NCBI GenBank assembly: GCA_947574505.1
Contig: CANPJW010000012.1
Coordinates: forward strand, 1-64,000
From: an uncultured Bacteroides sp.
GTDB taxonomy: Bacteria > Bacteroidota > Bacteroidia > Bacteroidales > Bacteroidaceae
Direction of reading: 5' to 3'
DNA: 64,000 bases
The first letter of the stretch is position 1, and the number at the start of each line of letters is the position of its first letter. The translations under genes were made by a program, and so were the position numbers. Below are positions 53,181 through 62,658 of this stretch, piece by piece. The notes under the pieces were generated by a model that searched no databases, was not told the origin of the DNA, and was given only the letters and a program-made list of their open reading frames with translations.

Positions 53181-56100
53181 ATGAGACTCATTTATAATGA
53201 AGCATTAAATAAACGGATACTTCCGTACTTGGAGAAATTAACCAAGAAGAAAAGTAGTTTGGATAAAGAGACCCGCACCTTGTTTGATATATTTATGCTA
53301 TACTTTGATATGGATACCCGGTATGGCACATATAGCGACAAGCTGGAGCCTTGCATTATAAGTATTATCAAGGAAGAGAAAATCAAGAGCGTAGCCAATC
53401 TCTTCGACGGAAAGCTGAACAAACTACTCCTCTATTTATTGGGGAATGAATACGCACATCTGTTTCACACTTATCTGAAGCTCAAAGCGCATTGTCCATA
53501 CACACATGGATATTCAAGACGGTCGCAACGCGCCGTCAATCCTTATCTGCACTTCTCCCATGTGATAGACGCGCTGACGCAATTCCTAAAACTTCGCGCT
53601 ACCGGCTTCACAGACCAAGTCATACTGAACGGTGGAAATACGCCGGAAGAAATAGAAGCATACAAAGACTGCATGAGCTGCGAAGACTGGATAGCCGCCC
53701 AAATAGCAGAAGGCAACCAAACCGTTATTGACTACCTGCACAATGTACTGACCAGCGAAAATAACGCCAACCGCCTTAATCAGGGACATCTTAAAGCTAT
53801 CGCAGTGAGCGGGCACCGTCCATTGCTGGAACTGGAAGGGAAATTACTGTTGGCAGCCAAACTACAGGAAGGACTTCGGCAAGCTATCGTCGAAACAATG
53901 GACGAAGGATGTCCCGAAAGTTATTTATACCTGCTCTCCGTGATTTACGATAACGGCCTGCAACGGTTTGCTTCCGTAAAACGAGGCATCGCAGTCAGCA
54001 CGGGAATCGGCGAGCAGGACGGCAGCGAACGTGTCACCAATAAATATGTAGAACTAATCCTGAAATTCCTGAAGAATCAGGACGAGGCACGCAAAGCCCT
54101 TCAAAGCAAAGATACCATCGATCTTTATCTGGCTTTATGGAGTATTGGGTTTTATAATACAAACGATATTCAGGCACTTGCATCGGACATCATCAGGAAC
54201 GGAGCCAAACATCAAGTACAGACTTACCTTTATTTCCTGCGTTGTACGCAACACTCCGCCATGAGTTATTGCATCAGCAAAGATGCCTTTGAGAAGTGGC
54301 ACAGTGCCCCGTCGGTCGTGGCAGCTATTCTCCCACTCTATCTCTCTGATTTTTATCTTAGCCGATATGGCGGGCGTGAAGACCCGAAACTTACCGATTA
54401 CTTTGAGAACAGGGAAGAAGCCGTGCGCCACTATGGATATTTGAAGCAAATCTATCAGTCTATCTCAACCAAAGAAACCTATGCTCCTTATATATTTCCG
54501 TGGGAAAGCACGCAGCTCACCCGTTCAGAAGTAGTTCTCAAAATGGCATATATCATTTGGATGCTGAATGATTCTGCCATGAAAGATGACCTTTGCAGTT
54601 ATCTGGTATCCTTGGATTCTTATATGCGGGCAAGCTATATCGGTATCGTACTGAATCCGCCCACCAGTCCGCTGCAAGAAGAATATATACTGCAATCACT
54701 GGGCGACCGTTCTCTGGATGTACGCAATGAGGCCTACAAAGTATTGTCTGAAATGGCCTTATCGCCCGAACAGAATCAGAAAGTGGAAGAGTTGCTTCGT
54801 TTCAAATATAGCGAGATGCGTATCAACGCTATCAACCTGCTGATGAAACAGCCGAAAGAAGAACTGGCCGGCAGCATCCGGCGATTGCTTACAGACAAAG
54901 TGGCCGAACGCCGCCTGGCAGGACTGGATATGATGAAGACAATTCATAATGTAGATTTTATGCAAGACATCTATCAGGAACTTCTTCCTGCCATCAAAGA
55001 AATTCAGAAACCGAACGCTAAAGAAAAGGTACTGATAGAATCCTTGATTGGTGACGGAACGGAGAAGAAAGCCACGCAGCACTACACCAAAGAAAACGGT
55101 TTCGGCCTGTACAATCCTGATTTCGAAGTAAGCCTGCCGGAAATTGCGCCGGACAAAGGATTCAATGTCAAGAAAGCATTCGAGTTTATCGGCTTCGGAA
55201 GAGCCAAACTCACTTTCGAAAGATTGAGTAAATACATCTCTGCGCACAAAAACGACGAGTTTAAAAACGACTACGGAGAAGCACGCCTGGTGGGCAATAG
55301 TGTGTTGATGAGATGGAGTAACTATGGCGGTTTGAACGGCCTTGGGCTTCCGGAACTCTGGCAGGATTTCTACGAGCGTGAAATCGGAAGTTACGAGAAA
55401 TTGATGATGATGAGTTTCATGCTTGCATCAACAGGCGTTGCCCAGGATAATGACGACTACGACGAGGAAGATGAAGAAGACAGAAAAGCCGATATTAAAT
55501 CAGCCAACAGTTTTGAACCGCTTGTCAACAAGATGTATGCGGGTTTCACCTATCGCGGATTGCAAAAGGTACTCCGGAAATTGCCTTATTATGAACAGAT
55601 GGAAAATATTATCGACGCGCTGACCTATGAGTACAGAGACGAAACAGTTTATCAGCGAATGGCTGCCAATATGTTGCTCCAACTGACACCCTTACTCGAT
55701 ACAAAGAATATCTTCCGCCAATATACGAGCAAACACGCATGGCTCAGAGACAAACTGGAATACGGAGAAAAGCTCATTGTTTATCCGATACACAACAATA
55801 AGTTTGTCCAGTTCTGGCTTGATACACCCAGCAGGCCGATAGACGACGCCTTGTTTACCCGCTACTTCACCGTGCGCTATCAGCTCTACAAGCTCACCAA
55901 CTATATGGAGCATACCCCCGAACTGGAAGAAACCGATTCCTATCTGCAATGCGTGGACTTTGCCCGTGCCTGGATGCTGGGATTGATTCCGACAGAAGAA
56001 GTATATCGTGAACTGATAGCCCGTGTCAACTCTCCCAAACAAATCAAGAATATCACTCTGGTATTGAACGAGAACCGTCGTTTCAATGAAAGAGACAGGG

Positions 56101-58241
56101 AGTGGATGACCTATATCAAAGATTTCAACTTCTCTCTCTTCCGGCCACTGCTGCAAAAGGTAGTCAACCGTATCCTGGACATAGAACTGTCACGTGGAGA
56201 TTCCGAAACGCAGGTTACCCGTCTGGCCGAAGAATTGACTTGTGTCTATGGTGCCGAAACATTTATCCGTATCCTGCAAGCATTTGGCAAAGATACGTTC
56301 ATACGCGACAGTTATAATTGGCGGAACACGAAACGGGGAGTATTGAGCAGCCTGCTCCATGCTTGCTATCCGTTGCCGGCAGACACAAGCGACCATCTCA
56401 AGAAACTGGCAAAGCAAGCAGAAATCAGCGACGAACGTCTGGTAGAAGCTGCCATGTTCGCCCCGCAATGGATTGAACTCACCGAGCAAGCCATAGGATG
56501 GAAAGGACTGACAAGCGCAGCATACTATTTCCACGCCCATACCAACGAGACTTGCGACGACAAGAAGAAAGCAATTATCGCCCGCTATACTCCGATTGAC
56601 GTAGAAGACCTCAGGGATGGTGCTTTCGACATCGGTTGGTTCAAAGATGCTTTCAAAACGATTGGCAAACAACGCTTTGAAGTAGTCTACAATGCCGCCA
56701 AGTATATTTCATGCAGCAACAGCCACACCCGCGCCCGCAAATTTGCGGACGCCACCAACGGCGCAGTGAAAGCGGCGGATATAAAGAAGGAAATATCAGC
56801 CAAGCGCAACAAAGATTTATTGATGAGCTACGGCCTCATCCCACTAGGAAAGAAAGCGGATAAAGAGCTGTTGGAACGTTACCAGTTCCTGCAAAAATTC
56901 CTGAAAGAAAGCAAGGACTTCGGCGCGCAAAGACAGGAAAGCGAAAAGAAGGCAGTGGGTATCGCTCTGCAAAACTTAGCCCTCAACTCCGGTTACGGTG
57001 ACGTCACCCGTCTGACCTGGAGTATGGAAACCGAATTGATTAAAGAACTTCTCCCCTACCTCTCTCCGAAAGAAATAGAAGATGTAGAAGTGTATGTGCA
57101 CATTAATGACGAAGGCAAAGCGGAAATCAAACAAATCAAAGCCGGAAAAGAGCTTAACAGTATGCCTGCCAAGTTGAAAAAGCATCCGTATGTAGAAGAA
57201 CTGAAAGCGGTACACAAGAAACTGAAAGACCAGTACACCCGCTCCCGCATTATGTTAGAACAAGCTATGGAAGACTGCATCCGTTTTGAAGAGAACGAGC
57301 TTCGCAAACTGATGCAGAACCCTGTTATCTGGCCGTTATTGAAGCATCTTGTCTTTATCTGTAACGGACAGGCAGGTTTCTATACCGACGGATTACTGGT
57401 GACGGCAAATGCCGTCTGTCTCCCGTTGAAATCGAAAGACGAATTACGTATCGCCCATCCTACCGACCTGTACGCAAGCGGTGACTGGCATATGTATCAG
57501 AAATTCCTGTTCGACAAAGCCATCCGCCAACCTTTCAAACAGGTATTCCGCGAACTTTATGTGCCTACTCCGGAAGAGGAAAACGCCACACAGTCCCGCC
57601 GCTATGCCGGAAATCAGATTCAACCGCAGAAAACTGTCGCCGTACTGAAAGGACGCCGATGGGTGGCCGATTATGAAGACGGACTTCAGAAGATATATTA
57701 TAAAGAGAATATCATCGCTACCATCTACGCCATGGCGGACTGGTTCTCTCCTGCCGACATCGAAGCCCCGACCTTGGAATATGTCTGCTTCCACAATCGC
57801 AGGGACTATAAACTAATGAATATCTCGGAGATTCCGCCCGTTATTTTCTCTGAAGTAATGAGGGATGTGGACTTGGCGGTCAGTGTAGCCCATGCCGGAA
57901 GTGTTGACCCGGAAACCAGTCACTCTACCATCGAAATGCGCAGCGCATTGGTGGAACTGACGATGCCTTTATTCCATCTCAACAATGTGAAGGTAAAAGG
58001 CAACTTTGCCCATATAGAAGGCAAACTGGGTAAATATAACATCCATCTGGGCAGCGGTGTGATTCATCAGGAAGGCGGTGCGCAGATTGCAGTTCTTCCG
58101 GTACATTCGCAAAGCCGCGGACGCTTGTTCCTGCCTTTTGTAGACGAAGACCCGAAAACAGCCGAGATATTGACAAAGATTATCTTCTTCGCAGAAGACA
58201 ATAAGATAAAAGACCCGAGTATCCTGAACCAAATTAAATAA
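53181..58241 (+). CDS. Giant DUF4132-type protein with HEAT-like repeats
   Basis: 1686 residues, soluble, without signal peptide. Residues ~505-620 show HEAT/ARM-like helical pairs (SLGDRSLDVRNEAYKVLSEM, LRFKYSEMRINAINLLMKQ). The C-terminal ~350 residues resemble the DUF4132 domain of E. coli MolR/YehI (DGLLVTANAVCLPLKSKDEL, PFKQVFRELYVPT, FHLNNVKVKG); the rest may match DUF5724, by memory. A very acidic spacer lies near 752-770. The family has been placed with MoxR/vWA-type conflict or quality-control systems in comparative studies, but no such ATPase is adjacent here. Biochemical function unknown. Confidence 0.8.
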   Translation: MRLIYNEALNKRILPYLEKLTKKKSSLDKETRTLFDIFMLYFDMDTRYGTYSDKLEPCIISIIKEEKIKSVANLFDGKLNKLLLYLLGNEYAHLFHTYLKLKAHCPYTHGYSRRSQRAVNPYLHFSHVIDALTQFLKLRATGFTDQVILNGGNTPEEIEAYKDCMSCEDWIAAQIAEGNQTVIDYLHNVLTSENNANRLNQGHLKAIAVSGHRPLLELEGKLLLAAKLQEGLRQAIVETMDEGCPESYLYLLSVIYDNGLQRFASVKRGIAVSTGIGEQDGSERVTNKYVELILKFLKNQDEARKALQSKDTIDLYLALWSIGFYNTNDIQALASDIIRNGAKHQVQTYLYFLRCTQHSAMSYCISKDAFEKWHSAPSVVAAILPLYLSDFYLSRYGGREDPKLTDYFENREEAVRHYGYLKQIYQSISTKETYAPYIFPWESTQLTRSEVVLKMAYIIWMLNDSAMKDDLCSYLVSLDSYMRASYIGIVLNPPTSPLQEEYILQSLGDRSLDVRNEAYKVLSEMALSPEQNQKVEELLRFKYSEMRINAINLLMKQPKEELAGSIRRLLTDKVAERRLAGLDMMKTIHNVDFMQDIYQELLPAIKEIQKPNAKEKVLIESLIGDGTEKKATQHYTKENGFGLYNPDFEVSLPEIAPDKGFNVKKAFEFIGFGRAKLTFERLSKYISAHKNDEFKNDYGEARLVGNSVLMRWSNYGGLNGLGLPELWQDFYEREIGSYEKLMMMSFMLASTGVAQDNDDYDEEDEEDRKADIKSANSFEPLVNKMYAGFTYRGLQKVLRKLPYYEQMENIIDALTYEYRDETVYQRMAANMLLQLTPLLDTKNIFRQYTSKHAWLRDKLEYGEKLIVYPIHNNKFVQFWLDTPSRPIDDALFTRYFTVRYQLYKLTNYMEHTPELEETDSYLQCVDFARAWMLGLIPTEEVYRELIARVNSPKQIKNITLVLNENRRFNERDREWMTYIKDFNFSLFRPLLQKVVNRILDIELSRGDSETQVTRLAEELTCVYGAETFIRILQAFGKDTFIRDSYNWRNTKRGVLSSLLHACYPLPADTSDHLKKLAKQAEISDERLVEAAMFAPQWIELTEQAIGWKGLTSAAYYFHAHTNETCDDKKKAIIARYTPIDVEDLRDGAFDIGWFKDAFKTIGKQRFEVVYNAAKYISCSNSHTRARKFADATNGAVKAADIKKEISAKRNKDLLMSYGLIPLGKKADKELLERYQFLQKFLKESKDFGAQRQESEKKAVGIALQNLALNSGYGDVTRLTWSMETELIKELLPYLSPKEIEDVEVYVHINDEGKAEIKQIKAGKELNSMPAKLKKHPYVEELKAVHKKLKDQYTRSRIMLEQAMEDCIRFEENELRKLMQNPVIWPLLKHLVFICNGQAGFYTDGLLVTANAVCLPLKSKDELRIAHPTDLYASGDWHMYQKFLFDKAIRQPFKQVFRELYVPTPEEENATQSRRYAGNQIQPQKTVAVLKGRRWVADYEDGLQKIYYKENIIATIYAMADWFSPADIEAPTLEYVCFHNRRDYKLMNISEIPPVIFSEVMRDVDLAVSVAHAGSVDPETSHSTIEMRSALVELTMPLFHLNNVKVKGNFAHIEGKLGKYNIHLGSGVIHQEGGAQIAVLPVHSQSRGRLFLPFVDEDPKTAEILTKIIFFAEDNKIKDPSILNQIK

Positions 58242-58248
58242 GGACGAT

Positions 58249-58719
58249 ATGGCAGAAAATTTATTAATCAGCACAGGAAGCAAAGAGGAGAAATATCGCG
58301 AGCTACTTCCACAACTACATGCTTTAGTAAGTACGGAAACGGATTTCATAGCCAATCTAGCCAATGTTGCGGCAGCCTTGAAGCAGACTTTCGGTTTCTT
58401 CTGGGTAGGCTTTTATATTGTAAAAGGAGATGAACTTGTATTAGGGCCTTTTCAGGGGCCTATTGCCTGTACACGTATCCGAATCGGCAGAGGGGTTTGC
58501 GGAACAGCCTGGAAAGAAGTCCGGACACTGATTGTTCCTGATGTAGAGCAATTTCCCGGACACATCGCATGCAGTTCGGATTCAAAATCGGAAATCGTAG
58601 TGCCGATGATAAGGCAGGGAGAAGTAGTCGGAGTATTGGATATAGACAGTGATACACTGGATAGTTTCGATACGGTTGACGCACGCTATCTGGAAGAAAT
58701 TTGCACATACATCGGATAA
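58249..58719 (+). CDS. msrC: Free methionine-(R)-sulfoxide reductase (GAF domain)
   Basis: 156 residues, a single GAF domain. The three catalytic cysteines of the fRMsr family are present (Cys74, Cys84, Cys108 in PIACTRIRIGRGVCGTAW and HIACSSDSKSEIVVP), with spacings equal to those of the E. coli enzyme (84, 94, 118). It reduces free Met-R-sulfoxide and so repairs oxidative damage. It starts 7 bp after the giant gene, which puts oxidative stress among the possible themes of the operon. Confidence 0.92.
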   Translation: MAENLLISTGSKEEKYRELLPQLHALVSTETDFIANLANVAAALKQTFGFFWVGFYIVKGDELVLGPFQGPIACTRIRIGRGVCGTAWKEVRTLIVPDVEQFPGHIACSSDSKSEIVVPMIRQGEVVGVLDIDSDTLDSFDTVDARYLEEICTYIG

Positions 58720-58745
58720 CTGCGGGCGTGCCGCTATCATACAAA

Positions 58746-58827
58746 AAAACAGAGGCTCTGATTGAATGAAACAGAGCCTCTGTTTTATATAAATAGAGGC
58801 TCTATTTGCACCAAACAGAGCCTTCGT
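58746..58827 (+). terminator. Terminator plus a second, imperfect copy
   Basis: A perfect 15-bp stem (58746-58760 with 58772-58786) carries CAGAGGCTCTG/CAGAGCCTCTG. A diverged second copy follows directly (AGAGGCTCT near 58795 and CAGAGCC near 58816) and ends in TTTTTTT. It separates the convergent msrC and cbpM genes, so each strand has its own tail. Confidence 0.85.
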
Positions 58828-58831
58828 TTTT

Positions 58832-59155
58832 TTACCAGTCCACATCTTCTATTTCCTGTTTCCGATACAACAAGAGTTGATTGCGAAGTGAACTCATTTC
58901 ACGTTGCATCTCTTCCATCCTTTCCAGTAAATGGTGGATGGCGTCGATGCCTTCCATGTTGATGGACAGGTCGTAGTACATTCTGCTATAACGTTCTACG
59001 CTCGGAAGTTCCGACAAAAGCAGATAATGTTCACCGCCTTCGGTATGTACGTTAATCAAACCGCCTTCTTCCAACAGTTCTATGAATGAAGGCTCGATAT
59101 GACATTTGTGACAGTATTCACTGACAATAATTAATTCGGTCTGCATAGTACTCAT
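58832..59155 (-). CDS. cbpM: Chaperone-modulator protein CbpM-like
   Basis: 107 residues with a MerR-like N-terminus (IVSEYCHKCHIEPSFIELLEEGGL) and a C-terminal helix/coiled coil (HHLLERMEEMQREMSSLRNQL). CbpM binds the J domain of CbpA and inhibits its co-chaperone and DNA-binding activities. It follows cbpA by 5 bp, the usual arrangement. The small size and the two Cys-His pairs near residues 15-18 are as expected. Confidence 0.85.
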   Translation of the reverse strand: MSTMQTELIIVSEYCHKCHIEPSFIELLEEGGLINVHTEGGEHYLLLSELPSVERYSRMYYDLSINMEGIDAIHHLLERMEEMQREMSSLRNQLLLYRKQEIEDVDW

Positions 59156-59160
59156 TCTTT

Positions 59161-60129
59161 TTAGTTCATACTCTGTAACTCGCGGAACAACTCTTTCTGT
59201 CTGTCCGTCAAGTTCGTAGGAATCTTGACAGAATAGGTCACAATCAAGTCACCGAATTGTCCTTCCTTCTTATAAACCGGGAATCCCTTTCCTTTCAGAC
59301 GGACTTTCGTGCCGTTCTGTGTTTCCGGTTTTATCTTCAGTTTCACCTTACCGTCCAACGTGTCGACCAGCTTTTCACCACCCAATACGGCTGTGTAAAG
59401 GTCTACTTCCACATCTACATACAAATCGTCACCCAAGCGCTTGAATACAGGGTCTTCGGCTATGACGAAAGTAATGTACAGGTCGCCCGCAGGGCCGCCG
59501 TTGATACCTTCGGCTCCGTAGCCTTTCAGTTTAATCACTTGTCCGTTGGCTACACCGGCAGGGATAGTGATACGCACTTGCTTGCCATTAACGGTCAATA
59601 CCTGTTTATGCGTCTGAGAAGCATCACGAAGAGACAGGTGAAGTTCGGCATTAAAGTCCTGTCCGCGGAATCCCGCAGAACCTTGTCCCCGTCCACCGCG
59701 ATGTCCACCGAACATTGATTCGAAGAAATCGGAGAAATCGCCGGCATTACCGCCGGAGAAGCCTTCACCATCGGAACTGTACCAATATCCACCGTTTCCG
59801 TCAGAGAAACCTTGTCCGCCACCACCGAATCCGCCAAAACCGCCTGCGCCACCGAAGCCACCGGCTTGTTGCTGCGCCCGTTTCTGTGCTTCGAATTCAT
59901 CGGCATGCTTCCAATGTTCTCCGTACTCGTCATACTTTTTACGTTTCTCGGGGTCACTCAGTACTTCATTGGCTTCGTTGATTTCCTGAAACTTATCCTT
60001 TGCACTCGGGTCATTGGGGTTCAGGTCAGGATGGTACTTCCGGGCCAACTTACGAAAAGCCTTTTTGATATCGTCCTGAGAAGCACTTTTGTCTACTCCA
60101 AGAATCTTGTAATAATCTATATAGGCCAT
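59161..60129 (-). CDS. cbpA: DnaJ-family co-chaperone CbpA (curved-DNA-binding protein)
   Basis: 322 residues. The J domain (1-65) carries HPD at 33-35. A Gly/Phe/Ser-rich linker follows (~90-150), then the two C-terminal beta domains ([33 protein letters not shown]). The cysteine-rich zinc finger of DnaJ is absent, which separates CbpA from DnaJ. It stimulates DnaK and, in E. coli, binds curved DNA. It forms an operon with its inhibitor CbpM. Confidence 0.95.
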   Translation of the reverse strand: MAYIDYYKILGVDKSASQDDIKKAFRKLARKYHPDLNPNDPSAKDKFQEINEANEVLSDPEKRKKYDEYGEHWKHADEFEAQKRAQQQAGGFGGAGGFGGFGGGGQGFSDGNGGYWYSSDGEGFSGGNAGDFSDFFESMFGGHRGGRGQGSAGFRGQDFNAELHLSLRDASQTHKQVLTVNGKQVRITIPAGVANGQVIKLKGYGAEGINGGPAGDLYITFVIAEDPVFKRLGDDLYVDVEVDLYTAVLGGEKLVDTLDGKVKLKIKPETQNGTKVRLKGKGFPVYKKEGQFGDLIVTYSVKIPTNLTDRQKELFRELQSMN

Positions 60130-60222
60130 GTTTTATGAATTTAATCGTTCATACATCATACGGCAAATAACACGCCAATCACGCTTTTGGGTTCAAAATT
60201 TAGCACAATTTATAATAACCGG

Positions 60223-60519
60223 CTAATAATCAATTTCCTTTTGCTCCAGCATCTCTAAATCCTGCTTCTTCATACCCAAATCATCTAACGGACGAGGCTC
60301 GTTATAGTCATTCAAATAGCCCCTCGGCGTCATCTGATAAAACGAAGTTGCCACGGATTGCGAATCACCCCAATAAGGAGTTTCTATTCCACCCAAATCC
60401 AGCATGATCGGAAATATAAATCATGGCATAGAATTATCGTAAGCGTCCACCAGATTGTCGCGGTATTCCATCACCAACAGATGCACACCGGAATTATTAT
60501 CAGAGGCAAAACCTCTCAT
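60223..60519 (-). pseudogene. Remnants including the N-terminus of a threonine aldolase
   Basis: On the minus strand 60519-60421 reads MRGFASDNNSGVHLLVMEYR and stops after 33 codons. MRxFASDNNSGVH is the start of low-specificity L-threonine aldolase (PLP enzyme, ~340 residues), of which nothing more is present. In the same frame after the stop, 60405-60223 encodes 60 residues (ending MLEQKEIDY) that I do not recognise and that look like the C-terminus of another protein. An internal deletion that joined two genes would explain both. Confidence 0.5.
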
Positions 60520-60559
60520 TGTTTCCTTGCATTTTAAATTGAATTGTAAAGTAACAGAT

Positions 60560-60949
60560 TTATTTCCATATATACTTCTTACGCAACCAATAATCTACCC
60601 CCAGTAAAATTAAGACCAACAAAGCTATATAGATATAAAACTTCAACAAAGGAGCTTCCGACCGAACATCTGTCTGCGGCAGGTAATCGGTAAAGTTAAT
60701 ATCCACATAAAAGAACAAAAAGTAAATGCCGAGTCCCAGTAATGCAAGGACTGATGTCAGCAAGGCCACCCAACTGATTCTCGCTTTTCTTTTTCTCTGT
60801 TTTTCTGCTTCCCGGCGGATATGTCCCATCATTCGATAGGAGAAATTGGAAGACAAAACTTCCATTTGCCGCCGTTCGAGTGCCTGTTTCAATGCACTTC
60901 TCATATTATCTTCTATTTTCTTCTCCGTTTCCATCTCCTCTTCTATCAC
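60560..60949 (-). CDS. Two-TM protein downstream of an ECF sigma factor
   Basis: 129 residues from GTG 60949 (overlapping the sigma stop as GTGA), or ATG 60934. The N-terminal ~55 residues are charged and helical; two membrane helices follow (WVALLTSVLALLGLGIYFLFF and FYIYIALLVLILLGVDYWL). Stop-start overlap with the sigma gene and a cytoplasmic N-terminus plus membrane anchor make an anti-sigma role plausible, but I see no known anti-sigma fold. Confidence 0.75.
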   Translation of the reverse strand: MIEEEMETEKKIEDNMRSALKQALERRQMEVLSSNFSYRMMGHIRREAEKQRKRKARISWVALLTSVLALLGLGIYFLFFYVDINFTDYLPQTDVRSEAPLLKFYIYIALLVLILLGVDYWLRKKYIWK

Positions 60950-61494
60950 TTACCATTCATTAATACATATATTTTCTTGCGGGTACGGTGCAACCTGATT
61001 TTCACATTGCTTATCGTTATCTTCAACACCTCACCTATCTCTTCCATTGATTTCCCTTCGTAATAGAATAAGGTAATTAATGCCTTTTCTTCTCCGGTCA
61101 ATTGCTCGATAGCTTTACATAAACATTCTATCTGTTCTTCATCTCTTGCCGAAGAAATCACTTCATCCGCTTTCTCATCAGGTACATTATTAATAGTATT
61201 CTCCTCAATATACAGAAACTCCAGTTTCTTCTTTCGGGTTGCTGAGATAGCAGTATTATAGGCTATCCGGTAGAGCCAGGTAGAAAAACGACATTCGCCC
61301 TTATAACCGGATAAATTGCGAAAAGCCTTCAGAAAAACATCCTGAAGCAACTCTTCCGCATCTTCCGGACAACTGACAATTTGTACTATCAACGAATATA
61401 AAGGACGGCTGTAACGGTCAAGCAACACAGAAAAGTATTCTGTTTCCCCGTCCAATATTCGTTTTATATAGTATATCTCGTCTTTCTGTTCCAT
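60946..61494 (-). CDS. ECF-type RNA polymerase sigma factor
   Basis: 182 residues from ATG 61494; the upstream TTG is less likely. Region 2 (SCPEDAEELLQDVFLKAFRNL, STWLYRIAYNTAIS) and region 4 (EEKALITLFYYEGKSMEEIG, TISNVKIRLHRTRKKI) are standard. It differs from PUL-type ECFs in lacking a FecR/SusC context and the hydrophobic tail. The likely partner is the two-TM protein encoded next. The divergent small membrane protein gene at 61649 could be a target. Confidence 0.93.
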   Translation of the reverse strand: MEQKDEIYYIKRILDGETEYFSVLLDRYSRPLYSLIVQIVSCPEDAEELLQDVFLKAFRNLSGYKGECRFSTWLYRIAYNTAISATRKKKLEFLYIEENTINNVPDEKADEVISSARDEEQIECLCKAIEQLTGEEKALITLFYYEGKSMEEIGEVLKITISNVKIRLHRTRKKIYVLMNGK

Positions 61495-61648
61495 CTTGAC
61501 CAATTAGACGCTATACATTATAAAAGGTTACAGTTTCAGAATGAAAAAATAGAATTAGAAAATAACCGGTCGTAATGTGTAACCTTTTTCCGCTGTATGC
61601 GTCAAACGGTACAAAGAACGAAAATAATCACTTAAAAATAGTATAATT

Positions 61649-62065
61649 ATGATGGATTTTATCTTGGTTCCTTTGGTGGTAGGTATTATCACATTGGGTA
61701 TTTACAAATTATTCGAACTCTTTGTATGCAAAAAAGAACGGATAATCATGATTGAAAAACTAGGCGATAAGCTTAGTATGGGGGATATCAGCAGCAAGTT
61801 ATCTTTCAATGTCAACTATTCCCGTTCACGGTTCACTTTCAGTAGCCTGAAAGGCGGTTGCCTGATGATTGGTATCGGTTTAGGACTCCTAATCGCTTAC
61901 TTCATTTGTTGCGCATCCTTCCCTAATTACTCTACCGGTAGAGTATGGGATGTATCAGAGCAAGCCAGTCTCGTTTATGGTGCATGCGTGCTTTTCTTCG
62001 GTGGTATAGGTCTTTTAAGTGCCTTCCTCATTGAAATGAACATCCATAAAAAAGAAAAAGAATAA
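61649..62065 (+). CDS. Small membrane protein, DUF6249-like
   Basis: 138 residues (start at 61649 or the next ATG 61652) with three hydrophobic segments: an N-terminal helix (LVPLVVGIITLGIYKLFELF), LMIGIGLGLLIAYFICC and LVYGACVLFFGGIGLLSAFLI. The pattern and the phrase KKERIIMIEKLGDK fit the DUF6249 family as I remember it. Function unknown. It is divergent from the ECF sigma gene (154 bp shared spacer). Confidence 0.75.
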   Translation: MMDFILVPLVVGIITLGIYKLFELFVCKKERIIMIEKLGDKLSMGDISSKLSFNVNYSRSRFTFSSLKGGCLMIGIGLGLLIAYFICCASFPNYSTGRVWDVSEQASLVYGACVLFFGGIGLLSAFLIEMNIHKKEKE

Positions 62066-62072
62066 AAACTAA

Positions 62073-62119
62073 AATCCCCGAAGCGTTGACTATCCTGTCG
62101 TTACTTCGGGGATTCTTTT
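62073..62119 (+). terminator. Terminator of the DUF6249-like gene
   Basis: AATCCCCGAAG (62073-62083) pairs perfectly with CTTCGGGGATT (62104-62114); CTTTTG follows. Confidence 0.85.
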
Positions 62120-62144
62120 GTTCTTGTTCAGATACCAAGCTCCT

Positions 62145-62363
62145 TTAGCCAATGTAAACATTCACACAGAGATACACGTAAAGTTCTTCATCACACTGTT
62201 CGAACTCTATCTTATTCTCTCTTGACAACCATCCTAAAGCGGCGCCCAATTCTTTGTCCTTCAGTCCGGATTTTCTTTTCAGAAGTCCATAGCCCCACTT
62301 CTCATTATTGCTGAGCAGTTGCCAAACTTTACCGGCATTCACGCCGATTTCACTTCTATTCAT
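62145..62363 (-). CDS. Small winged-helix protein, DUF2582 family
   Basis: 72 residues with NAGKVWQLLSNNEKW and KDKELGAALGWLSRENKIEF, the signature of the DUF2582 winged helix-turn-helix family. Members are single-domain and often encoded alone; nucleic-acid binding is inferred from the fold only. Convergent with the DUF6249-like gene; the terminator in between may serve both. Confidence 0.88.
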   Translation of the reverse strand: MNRSEIGVNAGKVWQLLSNNEKWGYGLLKRKSGLKDKELGAALGWLSRENKIEFEQCDEELYVYLCVNVYIG

Positions 62364-62658
62364 TTTCTACAGTTATTAAGAGGTTTAAAAACATTCAGGT
62401 GAAGATATCACCTATAAAAATAACAAATGGATATTGCATTTGTTTATTCAGCTTTGCCAAAAAGTTGTTACAAAATTCTTTTTAAAACAAAAAAACGCGA
62501 TGTGTTCCGGACACAAAGCCGTCATTAGCACATATTAAATTAGAACTTTTCTTTGCAGATAATTGTTTTCAGCTAGAAATCAAACCTTTTTATAGTATTC
62601 TTTTCTATGATAATCATTTTATTTTCTTATGTTTGTAATCATCAAAAAGTAGAAACAC

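Noticed and set aside
53192..57794. Many antisense frames within the DUF4132 gene
   Set aside because: All overlap one long, continuous, motif-consistent sense frame.
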